Of a stretch of DNA of 15,619 nt, positions 1-8,052 are shown one piece after another (position 1 is the first letter of the stretch; each line of letters starts with the position of its first letter). Both the position numbers and the translations under genes were made by a program. The notes under the pieces were generated by a model. It searched no databases. It saw only the letters and a list, made by a program, of their open reading frames with translations, and was not told the DNA's origin. Source of the DNA: an uncultured Actinomycetes bacterium (GTDB lineage: Bacteria > Actinomycetota > Acidimicrobiia > Acidimicrobiales > Ilumatobacteraceae); assembly GCA_903925985.1 (NCBI GenBank), contig CAIYHK010000037.1, positions 1-15,619 of the forward strand. The letters are read 5' to 3'.

Positions 1-1
1 G

Positions 2-2956
2 ATGAACGCTGAGTTCCTCTTTGATTCATGGCAACCGTGGGCTGATCCAGAGGTGGTTGCAGTAAATCGGCTCCCTATGCGATCGCCGATTGTTGCCTAC
101 AAAACCATGGACGCTGCCCGTGCGGGTGACCTCGCTACCTCGTATTGGCGGCTACCTCTCAATGGGACGTGGCGAGCAAAGCGTTGGTCGCACCCGAGCG
201 AGGTGCCCACGGCAGCCGTGCAAGAGAATTTTGAAGTTGATTCGTGGCAGGAGCTTGCAGTGCCGGGCAACTGGACACTTCAAGGTCTGGGTGATTTACC
301 CCATTACACAAACATTGTGATGCCATGGAAGGCGTTACCCCCGAGCCTTCCCGACGAAGTGGCCACAGTTGTCTATCGACGCTCTTTTGTGATGCCGAAG
401 TCATGGAAAGACCGAACGATCATCGTTCACGTTGGCGGAGCTGAGAGTGTGCACGGATTGTGGGTTAACGGAGAATTTGTTGGCTGGGGAACCGATAGCC
501 GTCTGGCGAGCGAATACGACATCACACAGTTTGCGAAGGTGGGCAACAACGAAATTGCAATCGTTGTCTGCCGTTATTCAGCGCAGAGCTACTTAGAAGA
601 CCAAGACCAATGGTGGATGGCGGGACTGCACAGAGAGGTGTTTGTTGAAGCTCGCTCACCGATCGGTATCGAAGACATCCGAATTGATTCCGGGATTGAT
701 GTCGACACTGTTCGCAGCGGCACAGCAAGTGGTCATCTGAACGTGCAGGTACGCATTGCCAAAGACTCAAAAGGGCAGCCACCAAAAGGTTTTCAAGTGC
801 GCTGGCATCTTGAAGATGCAAGTGGGCAGCAAATTGGTGACGCCAGAGTTTGCGCGGTAGCCAGCGATACATCGGCATACGTCTTTGCGGGAATCACGGC
901 GACTGATTCGTGGTCTCCGGGAAGGATGAATCTCTGGTCGGCGGAAACGCCAAATCTTTACCGCGTGATTGTCACTCTGGTTGATGCCTCTGGTCATGAT
1001 CTGGAGACTGTCTGTGTACGAACAGGATTTCGATCAGTTGATGTTCAAGATCGTTCACTTTTGATTAATGGCAAACGCGTAATCATCCGCGGTGTCAATC
1101 GCCATGACCATTCTCCTGTGAACGGCAAAGCAGTCACACTCGATGAGATGCGCGCTGACTTGGTGATGATGAAGCGACACAACATCAATGCGGTGCGTTG
1201 TGCGCATTATCCGAATGATCCAAGGCTTTTGGATCTTTGCGATGAACTGGGTCTCTACGTAGTTGACGAAGCAAATGCCGAAGCACATGCGTACAACACG
1301 AGCCTTTGGCGCGACCAACGCTTTCACGCATCATGGCTTGCACGTGTGTCACGAATGGTTGTCCGCGATCGGAACCACCCGAGCGTGATCATGTGGTCTC
1401 TCGGAAATGAAGCTGGTTATGGCCCGATTCACGACACCTGTGCGGCATGGATCCGCGCTGAAGACCCATCACGTCCGTTGCATTACGAGCCGGCGGTATT
1501 TCACACGAACTGGATCGATGGCGGTGTTAACGCCACTGACATTGTTTGCCCTATGTACTCGCCGATTGATGCAATCGTTGCTTATGGGCGCGACGGTCAA
1601 GGGACACGACCATTGATTATGTGCGAGTTCAGCCACGCAATGGGCAACTCCAATGGATCGCTTGCTGACTATGTGAGGGCATTTGAAACAGTGCCTGGAT
1701 TGCAAGGTGGCTTCATCTGGGAATGGAAAGACCACGCACTACGCCAGGAGCACAGCGGTGGTCAGGTGCGGCTTGCTTATGGTGGTCAATTTGGTGACAC
1801 ACCGAATGATTCCAATTTCGTGGCCGATGGATTAATGCACGCCGACCTCACACCACATCCTGCGATGCGTGAGGTGGCACATGTTCACAGGCCCGTAGCA
1901 GTGAGTGTGCAAGGGCGTGGTGCAGAGCGTCGGTTGATTATTCACAATCGCCGTCACTTCACGGGAATTGATGACCTGGAAGGAAAGTGGACCCTGCTGG
2001 TTGATGGAGCACCCGTTCGGGTCGGTCGTCTGAGTAACCGAGTTGCACCGGAAACCAAAAAGTCATTCGCTCTGCCATGTGATATTCCCGCTAAAGGAGA
2101 GGTACATCTTCGTGCAGAGTGGTTCGCTACTGAGGCAACCGACTGGTGCGGTGAAGGACACCTGGTTTCTTGGGATGAGATTGCACTCACGCCACGACGA
2201 ACTGCACAGAGGCAGCCACATCATGTGCCGACCCCTTCAACAACAGCCTCATTGGATATCAGACCCTCGTTAACACTCTGGCGTCCCGCAACCGATAATG
2301 ACGGCATGAAACTGGCGCCTCACCTATGGCCCATGTTTGGCCAGTCACTGCGACGCTGGAAAGAACAGGGTATTGACTCCAAAGATCCTGAATCACTGGT
2401 CCGCCACCGTCACAAGCAAAAGCGCCTCGCTGACGGTGCTGTATTGCATCAACACAGCGTTGTAGTTCCAAGAGAATTGGCGGACCTGCCGCGCATTGGC
2501 GTTCACTTCATGCTGCCCGAATCATTTGACACGATTCGGTGGTTCGGTGAAGGCCCGCACGAGTGCTATCCCGACCGCAGATCGTCGGCTCTCACGGGCA
2601 TTTGGGAATCTTCACCCGATGAGCTTCCGTACTTGGTGCCACAGGAATTCGGTCTGCGGATGTCATGTCGATGGATGGAGTTCAGTTCAGCAAGTGGTGC
2701 ACATGATGGTCATGCGATTCGAATCACCTCAATGGGGAATTCGTTGCACATGTCTGCACTTCAGTACACGCCCGAAGATCTTTTTGCGGCCGAAGAAGCT
2801 GGTGTGCTTGTAAAGAACAATCAATTAACTGTGCATCTAGACATTGCGCACCGTGGTCTCGGCACTGCAAGTTGTGGGCCAGACACCCTCGAGCAGTATC
2901 GGATTGCACCCGGGCGCTACGAATTCAGTTACACAGTTGGCTGGGTTAGGAACTGA
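2..2956 (+). CDS. lacZ: GH2 beta-galactosidase (LacZ type)
   Basis: Hydrolyses terminal beta-galactosides such as lactose. The 984 residues are close to the ~1020 of E. coli LacZ, and the N-terminal part (AVNRLPMRSP, then LNGTWRAKRW and YTNIVMPW) aligns from the first residues, so the ATG at position 2 is a reasonable start, although only one upstream base is visible. The family motifs are present: RGVNRHDHSP, the metal-site residues E427 and H429 in DEANAEAHA, the acid/base E470 in LGNEAGYG, and the nucleophile E542 in MCEFSHAMGNSNG. The order is jelly-roll, Ig-like, TIM barrel (roughly 340-630), then a C-terminal beta-sandwich ending in a typical YRIAPGRYEFSYTV region. No signal peptide is seen, so it is probably cytoplasmic and depends on an uptake system not in the window. 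Its 3' end overlaps galK on the other strand by 11 bp. Identity as a GH2 enzyme is near certain; lactose as the natural substrate is inference. Confidence 0.95.
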   Translation: MNAEFLFDSWQPWADPEVVAVNRLPMRSPIVAYKTMDAARAGDLATSYWRLPLNGTWRAKRWSHPSEVPTAAVQENFEVDSWQELAVPGNWTLQGLGDLPHYTNIVMPWKALPPSLPDEVATVVYRRSFVMPKSWKDRTIIVHVGGAESVHGLWVNGEFVGWGTDSRLASEYDITQFAKVGNNEIAIVVCRYSAQSYLEDQDQWWMAGLHREVFVEARSPIGIEDIRIDSGIDVDTVRSGTASGHLNVQVRIAKDSKGQPPKGFQVRWHLEDASGQQIGDARVCAVASDTSAYVFAGITATDSWSPGRMNLWSAETPNLYRVIVTLVDASGHDLETVCVRTGFRSVDVQDRSLLINGKRVIIRGVNRHDHSPVNGKAVTLDEMRADLVMMKRHNINAVRCAHYPNDPRLLDLCDELGLYVVDEANAEAHAYNTSLWRDQRFHASWLARVSRMVVRDRNHPSVIMWSLGNEAGYGPIHDTCAAWIRAEDPSRPLHYEPAVFHTNWIDGGVNATDIVCPMYSPIDAIVAYGRDGQGTRPLIMCEFSHAMGNSNGSLADYVRAFETVPGLQGGFIWEWKDHALRQEHSGGQVRLAYGGQFGDTPNDSNFVADGLMHADLTPHPAMREVAHVHRPVAVSVQGRGAERRLIIHNRRHFTGIDDLEGKWTLLVDGAPVRVGRLSNRVAPETKKSFALPCDIPAKGEVHLRAEWFATEATDWCGEGHLVSWDEIALTPRRTAQRQPHHVPTPSTTASLDIRPSLTLWRPATDNDGMKLAPHLWPMFGQSLRRWKEQGIDSKDPESLVRHRHKQKRLADGAVLHQHSVVVPRELADLPRIGVHFMLPESFDTIRWFGEGPHECYPDRRSSALTGIWESSPDELPYLVPQEFGLRMSCRWMEFSSASGAHDGHAIRITSMGNSLHMSALQYTPEDLFAAEEAGVLVKNNQLTVHLDIAHRGLGTASCGPDTLEQYRIAPGRYEFSYTVGWVRN

Positions 2957-3938
2957 CGACTCGCGCTCCATGTGATGCGCGCACAACCCAGCCATCGATG
3001 TCCGTGCTTGGCTCACACATCGCCACAATGCATCCGCCGAATCCACCACCGGTCATGCGGGCACCAAACACACCGGGTATGCCTAAAACTCTTTGTACTG
3101 CCTCATCCATGGTTGCATTGGAGACCGCAAAATCTGATGCGAGGCTTTGGTGGCTTGCAATCATTGCCTGACCAGCAGCAACCCAGTCACCGTTGCTCAA
3201 AGCGGCACAAAACTCTCGTACGCGAGCGTTCTCAGTAACTACATGGCGGGCACGTGCACGAACAATGGGATCAGTGATCAACTCGGTCTCTGAGATCGAG
3301 GCGTGAGCCAGTGAGCCGATCTCAGCTTCTGCGCGACGGCACTCATTGACACGGTCGGTGTACTCCGAACCAACGAGTGTCCTGTGTGCGATGAAGCGCA
3401 CTAAGAATTTCACATCGGTTGGTACGGGAATCGGTGTGACACTGTGCTGTGTGCAGTCAATCAAGGTTGCATGACCTTCGGTGGAAGCAGCGATGCAGAG
3501 TTGATCCATGATTCCTGTTGGTACACCAGTTGCAAGATTTTCGGCTTTTTGGCACAACAGTGCGAGTTCGAGAGGAGACATATCGGCACCTAGTGCGAGC
3601 GCTACCGCAATCTCGAGTGCAGCGCTTGAGGAAAGCCCACCACCTACGGGAATGGTGGTGCGAATCTTGCCAGAAAAACCAGAAGGTGGATTCAGTAACT
3701 CAGCCACTGCTGCTACATAGCGGCTCCAAGTTGGCATTCGGTCGGAACTGTGGCGGGACGGCAGAGTGATCGACGCATGACCATCTATCTCAGCTGAGTC
3801 GAGTTCGATGGACGATCCTTCGCGCACTCCCTCAATGGTGGTGGCCAGGTCTATCGCCATAGGGAGAACGAGACCGCCGGTGTAATCGGTGTGATCACCA
3901 ATCAGGTTCACGCGCCCAGGGGCAATTGCCTTGATCAT
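2946..3938 (-). CDS. galK: Galactokinase (GHMP kinase)
   Basis: Phosphorylates alpha-D-galactose to galactose-1-phosphate with ATP, the first Leloir step. The GHMP signatures are all visible: APGRVNLIGDHTDYTGG (residues 6-22), the ATP-binding PVGGGLSSSAALE (97-109), GIMD with the presumed catalytic base D145, and MTGGGFGGC near the C-terminus. Two things are unusual. The usual GEHTDY reads GDHTDY here, so Asp15 sits where the sugar-binding Glu normally is. The protein is 330 residues against about 380 for E. coli GalK, largely because it lacks the usual 20-30-residue lead-in before APGR. The start ATG (3938-3936) overlaps the galT stop as ATGA, which supports this short start and implies translational coupling. 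It is the last gene of the GH36-galT-galK operon. Galactose is the most likely substrate from context, but another sugar kinase role within the family cannot be excluded. Confidence 0.93.
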   Translation of the reverse strand: MIKAIAPGRVNLIGDHTDYTGGLVLPMAIDLATTIEGVREGSSIELDSAEIDGHASITLPSRHSSDRMPTWSRYVAAVAELLNPPSGFSGKIRTTIPVGGGLSSSAALEIAVALALGADMSPLELALLCQKAENLATGVPTGIMDQLCIAASTEGHATLIDCTQHSVTPIPVPTDVKFLVRFIAHRTLVGSEYTDRVNECRRAEAEIGSLAHASISETELITDPIVRARARHVVTENARVREFCAALSNGDWVAAGQAMIASHQSLASDFAVSNATMDEAVQRVLGIPGVFGARMTGGGFGGCIVAMCEPSTDIDGWVVRASHGARVVSS

Positions 3939-4780
3939 TGCTCGAGCGAGTTCAAACGGAAGGCGAGTTCGTCTGGATCAACAGGATTGAAGTATTCACC
4001 TGTGGCAACCTCGGCTGCGGCGATGTATCGAGCAACACCAGTGTCACGCCAAGGCGAGACAATCTCAATGTGCATCCATTCGTGTGGCGATGATTTCGGT
4101 GCTTGATTGATCCACATCATGTAGGGCATTTGGGCACCAAACATTTTGTCGCAACGATTGAGTACGTCGATGAGTATGCGCGCAAGATCGTCACGGCTGG
4201 TCGGGGGGAGCGAGCTGATGTTCGAGCGTCTCTCTGTGGGGGCAATAACCAGTGAGACGGGATGAACTGGCGCGGATTGCACCCATGCATGCCACTCACC
4301 ATGACGAGCAATGAGCCGCCCCCCAGGGTCTGGCTCGGGTGCCCACTGTGCATCAAGGAGCGCTTGTTGGCGTTCGGGTACATGGTCGAAGGCGTAAATC
4401 TGGCCGTGAGGATGGTCGATGGTTGCTCCCACGCTCGCACCCTTGTTTTCGAACACAAGCACAAACTCAACGTCTGCGCCTGCAATGAGGGCATCGGTTC
4501 GTTCCGCCCACAGGTCGATTACTGCACGTACCGCTTCATGCCCAAGCAGACTCAACTGACTGTCGTGGTCAGGGCTGTACAGAACCACTTCGCAGTTGTC
4601 GTTGCCAAGTGCCGGCCAACGATTCTTGAAAGCCAGAGTTAGGTAAGGCTCGGGCGCTTCCAAACCACCGACACAAAAAGGGCAATCGTCAGCGGGCCTG
4701 TTTGGCCGGTTCTGTCGCTTGGCAACTACGTGTACCACGGTGCCTAGATGTGGATCACGTCGCACGTGTTCACCAGTCAT
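3935..4780 (-). CDS. galT: Galactose-1-phosphate uridylyltransferase
   Basis: Transfers UMP from UDP-glucose to galactose-1-phosphate. The frame stays open upstream to 4918, but the ATG at 4780 is preferred: it overlaps the stop of the GH36 gene as ATGA, and the family homology begins just after it. This gives 281 residues. Visible motifs are the zinc pair C33 and C36 (DCPFC), H72 in YSPDH and H123 in DHPHGQ, which correspond to the E. coli zinc ligands, and the covalent-intermediate histidine H125 in HPHGQ. The C-terminal half carries PYMMWINQAP, HEWMHIEIVSP and the EVATGEYFNPVDPDE region typical of actinobacterial GalT. The second His of the usual C-terminal HxH is Glu here, a known variation in shorter GalTs as far as I can recall. 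It is the middle gene of the operon and overlaps galK at its own stop. Confidence 0.95.
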   Translation of the reverse strand: MTGEHVRRDPHLGTVVHVVAKRQNRPNRPADDCPFCVGGLEAPEPYLTLAFKNRWPALGNDNCEVVLYSPDHDSQLSLLGHEAVRAVIDLWAERTDALIAGADVEFVLVFENKGASVGATIDHPHGQIYAFDHVPERQQALLDAQWAPEPDPGGRLIARHGEWHAWVQSAPVHPVSLVIAPTERRSNISSLPPTSRDDLARILIDVLNRCDKMFGAQMPYMMWINQAPKSSPHEWMHIEIVSPWRDTGVARYIAAAEVATGEYFNPVDPDELAFRLNSLEQ

Positions 4781-6858
4781 GACACACGCTCCATGTGAAC
4801 AAGAATGCCCGACTGTGGCAAAAGGGGAGGAAACGGAAGGCCAATAGTTGCAAGCTGTGAACCCGTTGCAGTGAGTCCTGACTCCAACCAGGTGGGCACC
4901 CCGCGATTCAGTGCCCATTTTTGTGAACCAAGAGACACGACATCACAGCGATACAAGGCTTCGGGTGCGAGACCAAAGATGCGCGCGGGAGCATTTACGT
5001 GACGTGAACCATTACCGGTAGATGCGATTACTGCAACACCTTCAGACAAGTCGGCGGTGATCACGGAATGAATGTGCACGTTCGGGTCGGGGTGATCTGA
5101 AAATGCTGTGGTTCCTGTGTGGAATAAGTTGCGGAATCTTTTGTGTACCGCAACAACCTCAGCGAGTCTTTTCAGCTCGTGGTCATCGGCTGACAGTAGA
5201 TCCCATTCAATACCTAACCAAAATGGCAAAGCAGAGAGTGCACGGAATGAAAGTGGATGGCGTCGCCCAGTTGTGTGACACAACGGCGCCCCGATGTGTG
5301 CACCAAGCATTTCTGGAGGCATAACACGAAGGGCGCCACGCTGGATTGAAAGCCTGTCGAGGGCGTCAATTGAGTCACTGGTCCAAAAGCGCACTGCGTG
5401 TGCAGCTACACCTGCATCGATTCGGCCTCCACCCGAAGCACAAGATTCAAATTGAACCTCTGGGTGTGCCGTCCTGAGGCGCGTGAGTAGTTCGTAGAAA
5501 CCTTGTGTCTGCTCGTGGCCCCCGACACCTACGAGGTCACGGTTGTGGTCCCACTTCACATGGCTCGCAGGTATCTGCGACAGCAAACCTGAAATTGATT
5601 CCACCAAATAGTTACGCACTTCAACCAAGCTCAGATTCAGTACCAATTGGTTGCGTCCAGTCAACGCGTGTTGGTGTGGGGTTCCGTGCACCCACTCAGG
5701 ATGCTGGCGGTATAAATCTGAATTCGGATTGACCATCTCGGGCTCAAACCAGATTCCAAACTCCATCCCAAGCGCGTGCACATGATCTACAAGTGGCTGC
5801 AGGCCCTCTGGCCAAATTTCTGGATCAATTTCCCAGTCACCAAGCCCTGCTGTGTCATCTCTGCGGCCACGAAACCATCCATCATCGAGCACAAAGCGTT
5901 CTGCACCGACTTGTGCGCCGCGTCTTGCGAGTTCGAACAAACGCTCGGTGTCATGATCAAAATAAACCGCTTCCCAGGTATTGATAATCACTGGGCGTGG
6001 TGCAGACATCGTCGGCGTGATGCTGCGCACGTATTCATGGACTTGTGCTGAGGCATTTGCAATCCCGTTGCGACTCGCGGTCACCAGAAGGTTGGGCGTT
6101 GAGTAACTCTCACCTTTGGCCAGGATGATTTCACCAAATTCAAGAACTTCTCCGGCTGTCACTGAGCGGCAATCAGCTGTTACCGAATCACATGAGAACT
6201 TAAAGTTTCCACTCCAAGCGAGATGTGTTGCGAACACATCACCATGTGTTTCATTCGTAGTTTGATCAACGCAAAACACAGTCGGTGATTGCTGATGCGA
6301 GGTGCGACCACGGCGGGAAGCCAGACTGACCACACTGCGCCCCCACTTAAAGCGTTCCTCTTGAAACTCCATGGCGTGGCGTCCACCGAGCTGGATCAGT
6401 TCATTTAGATGTGGAGGCACTGAAACGGTGAGGTTCAGAGCATTGACGTAAAGAGATTGCTCGGCAAGATTCGTTATTGAGGTCGTGAGAACCAGAACTC
6501 CCGAAGCATCCATGACAGCAGTTAGATCGAGCTGAAGCGCGTTCTCTGCATCTGTGGCGATGAAATGTGCTCGCTCATTGGAGATAGTTGTTTGCAGATC
6601 TTTGAAATATGGGCTGAGTGTTGATCCGTTACGCGCGACCAAGATTCCAGGTTCACCAAACCAACCGCGTGCAGGATCAGCGATCAATGTGGGTTGTGCA
6701 GGGGCGTCCAAGCCACCGGGTGGAGTCACTGTGTCAAACAGAGACCCCGATGGCGTGGCGTCACCCCGCCCCAGATATGCAAGTTGGGGGAGGTGGTCAT
6801 GCAGGATGAACGTGGCTCGGTGCCCGTTACACGCAAGCTCAACCACATCATTTGCCAT
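4777..6858 (-). CDS. GH36 alpha-galactosidase
   Basis: Hydrolyses alpha-1,6-galactosides such as melibiose or raffinose-family sugars with retention of configuration. It has 693 residues, normal for bacterial GH36. An N-terminal beta-supersandwich (about 1-300) is followed by a TIM barrel with WEAVYFDHD, VLDDGWF, GDWEIDPEIWPEGL, GIWFEPEMVNPNSDL, the nucleophile D437 in VKWDHNRD, ESCASGGGRID, and the acid/base D495 in RFWTSDSIDALDR. A small C-terminal beta domain closes it. No signal peptide is seen, so the enzyme is probably intracellular. The ATG at 6858-6856 has no Shine-Dalgarno sequence, but TAGTCT lies exactly six bases upstream on this strand, so a leaderless mRNA is likely. It is first in an operon with galT and galK, and galT starts inside its stop codon. 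The exact natural substrate cannot be read from sequence; galactose release is well supported by the neighbours. Confidence 0.94.
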   Translation of the reverse strand: MANDVVELACNGHRATFILHDHLPQLAYLGRGDATPSGSLFDTVTPPGGLDAPAQPTLIADPARGWFGEPGILVARNGSTLSPYFKDLQTTISNERAHFIATDAENALQLDLTAVMDASGVLVLTTSITNLAEQSLYVNALNLTVSVPPHLNELIQLGGRHAMEFQEERFKWGRSVVSLASRRGRTSHQQSPTVFCVDQTTNETHGDVFATHLAWSGNFKFSCDSVTADCRSVTAGEVLEFGEIILAKGESYSTPNLLVTASRNGIANASAQVHEYVRSITPTMSAPRPVIINTWEAVYFDHDTERLFELARRGAQVGAERFVLDDGWFRGRRDDTAGLGDWEIDPEIWPEGLQPLVDHVHALGMEFGIWFEPEMVNPNSDLYRQHPEWVHGTPHQHALTGRNQLVLNLSLVEVRNYLVESISGLLSQIPASHVKWDHNRDLVGVGGHEQTQGFYELLTRLRTAHPEVQFESCASGGGRIDAGVAAHAVRFWTSDSIDALDRLSIQRGALRVMPPEMLGAHIGAPLCHTTGRRHPLSFRALSALPFWLGIEWDLLSADDHELKRLAEVVAVHKRFRNLFHTGTTAFSDHPDPNVHIHSVITADLSEGVAVIASTGNGSRHVNAPARIFGLAPEALYRCDVVSLGSQKWALNRGVPTWLESGLTATGSQLATIGLPFPPLLPQSGILVHMERVS

Positions 6859-6909
6859 TTCGGGAGACTACTGAAAAATGGCGCTATACCCCTTGGGTAT
6901 CCTGTGGCC
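6859..6909. promoter_or_regulatory. Divergent leaderless promoter region of GH36 and RecB-like genes
   Basis: This 51-bp gap separates two divergent starts. On the minus strand TAGTCT (6870-6865) is followed by six bases and the ATG of GH36. On the plus strand TATCCT (6898-6903) is followed by six bases and the GTG of the nuclease gene. Both fit the TANNNT -10 consensus at the distance expected for leaderless transcripts, which are common in actinobacteria. No convincing -35 boxes or Shine-Dalgarno sequences are seen. The assignment is inference from spacing. Confidence 0.5.
6886..6900. promoter_or_regulatory. Palindrome ATACCC-CTT-GGGTAT, possible operator
   Basis: A perfect 6-bp inverted repeat with a 3-bp centre lies between the two divergent starts. 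It overlaps the plus-strand -10 candidate by three bases and sits where the -35 region of the GH36 operon would be. That position suits a repressor controlling the alpha-galactosidase operon, the nuclease gene or both. No cognate regulator is encoded nearby, and the arms are short enough to arise by chance. Confidence 0.35.
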
Positions 6910-7692
6910 GTGACTCCTGCTGATTCCGCTATCTCCCCACCTGACTATCTTTCGCCTTCTTCCATAGGCACTTTCCAGCAGTGCGCATTGAAGTTCAAGT
7001 TCAGCCGCATTGACGGCATCAAGGAGCCGCCAACCCGAGCCACACTTCTTGGCAATTTCGTCCACGACGTGTTGGAAGAGATGTACAAGCTCCCCGCAGT
7101 TGACCGCACCAAGGATTCAACTCGGTCAATCGCCACCGAGGTATTCACCAAGAAAGATTGGACCGCACAGGTCATGCCCTACATCAGCGGTGATCAGGGC
7201 ATTCTGCAGTTCAAAAAGGATGCGTGGCTCTGTATTGACAACCTATGGGTAATTGAAGATCCAGTCGTTACTCAGCCCACGGGAATGGAAGCACGAGTCG
7301 AGGGCGAGATTGCGGGCGTGAAGCTGAAAGGTTTTATCGACCGATATTCCAAATCAGCAGATGGCACGATCACAATCAGTGACTACAAAACGGGCAAGAC
7401 CCCGTCGCCAAGGTTTGCTGACCAGAAGTTTTTCCAGCTGCAGGTTTATGCAGGGCTGGTAGCGCATATGGGGCTTGGTAATCCTGAGCGGTTGGAGTTG
7501 TTGTTTCTGGAAACTGCAACCAAGTTCACGAAAGACGTAACCGCTGACGTGCTTGAACAGACTGCGGTCACGGTTCGCACTGTGCGTGATTCAATTGAAT
7601 CAGCGTGCGCCAAGGGCGAGTTCGCCACAACCAAGTCGAATCTCTGTGATTGGTGTTTCTTTAAGCCGCAGTGCCCGGCTTGGGCTGATTAA
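6910..7692 (+). CDS. RecB-family PD-(D/E)XK nuclease with Fe-S cysteines
   Basis: A stand-alone nuclease domain of the RecB/Cas4/AddB-C type, 260 residues from the GTG at 6910. The frame is open further upstream, but homology begins at LSPSSIGTFQQC, and the GTG lies six bases after a -10-like TATCCT; a GTG at 6904 is an alternative. Visible core: LSPSSIGTF entry helix, H52 in NFVHDVLEEMY, D144 in GFIDRY, D158 and K160 in DYKTGK, and QLQVYA (QxxxY motif). Four cysteines, C25, C246, C249 and C255 (C...CxxCx5C), match the Fe-S cluster arrangement of AddB and Cas4 nucleases. No helicase or CRISPR gene accompanies it. The precise role, repair or other DNA processing, is not known. It overlaps the convergent DUF3054 gene by 4 bp. 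Confidence 0.88.
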   Translation: MTPADSAISPPDYLSPSSIGTFQQCALKFKFSRIDGIKEPPTRATLLGNFVHDVLEEMYKLPAVDRTKDSTRSIATEVFTKKDWTAQVMPYISGDQGILQFKKDAWLCIDNLWVIEDPVVTQPTGMEARVEGEIAGVKLKGFIDRYSKSADGTITISDYKTGKTPSPRFADQKFFQLQVYAGLVAHMGLGNPERLELLFLETATKFTKDVTADVLEQTAVTVRTVRDSIESACAKGEFATTKSNLCDWCFFKPQCPAWAD

Positions 7693-8045
7693 TTCTTTTG
7701 CAGTTTGCGGGCGATTGCTCGCCAGCCGAAGAAACATGCAAACAAGAAGGCAGTGGCCACTACCACGAAGGTTCCAGCAGTACTGCGGTCCCATGCAAAT
7801 CGGCGAAGTAATACACCCACCACGATTGTCGTGATCCACACGCGGGTAGCCATGCGATTGGAAAGAGCATCGGGCTCAAGCTTCAGTGGGGTCCATGCAA
7901 CAAGCGTGCCAATTAGAAACGGCAGCATCACACCAATCGATGCCGCTAGCCCAGTGTTGTCGTCATGATTTCGTGTACCTACCACAACGAAAAAGACAAC
8001 AACCAATAGGTCAAACAGCACCCACTTGAGTCGGGGAAGTTTCAC
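7689..8045 (-). CDS. DUF3054-like four-helix membrane protein
   Basis: A small integral membrane protein of unknown function resembling the DUF3054 family, which is frequent in actinobacteria. From the GTG at 8045 it has 118 residues, with hydrophobic segments at about 8-23, 33-51, 70-81 and 91-108 and a basic C-terminal tail (RAIARKLQKN). The TM1 exit sequence GTRNHDD and the PFLIGTLVAW of TM2 recall the family pattern. The frame is open to a TTG at 8081, which would overlap the ino1 stop by 29 bp. I prefer 8045 because it places a short basic stretch, MKLPRLKW, directly before TM1 and begins 7 bp after the ino1 stop, although no strong Shine-Dalgarno sequence decides it. It is probably co-transcribed with ino1. 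Family assignment is from memory of the pattern, not a search. Confidence 0.78.
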   Translation of the reverse strand: MKLPRLKWVLFDLLVVVFFVVVGTRNHDDNTGLAASIGVMLPFLIGTLVAWTPLKLEPDALSNRMATRVWITTIVVGVLLRRFAWDRSTAGTFVVVATAFLFACFFGWRAIARKLQKN

Positions 8046-8052
8046 GAAACGA

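Noticed and set aside
4262..4642. 126-codon plus-strand ORF opposite galT
   Set aside because: It is a shadow of the well-supported galT frame, with no RBS or recognisable family.
4781..4918. Extended N-terminus of galT
   Set aside because: It lies inside the GH36 coding region in another frame; the ATGA overlap at 4780 and the onset of GalT similarity fix the start.
6886..6900. Assignment of the palindrome as a CsoR copper operator
   Set aside because: The resemblance is loose, and no CsoR-type regulator or metal gene is in the window.
6694..6909. Upstream extension of the RecB-like gene
   Set aside because: It overlaps the GH36 gene antisense; the conserved nuclease part begins after 6940, and a leaderless GTG at 6910 fits.
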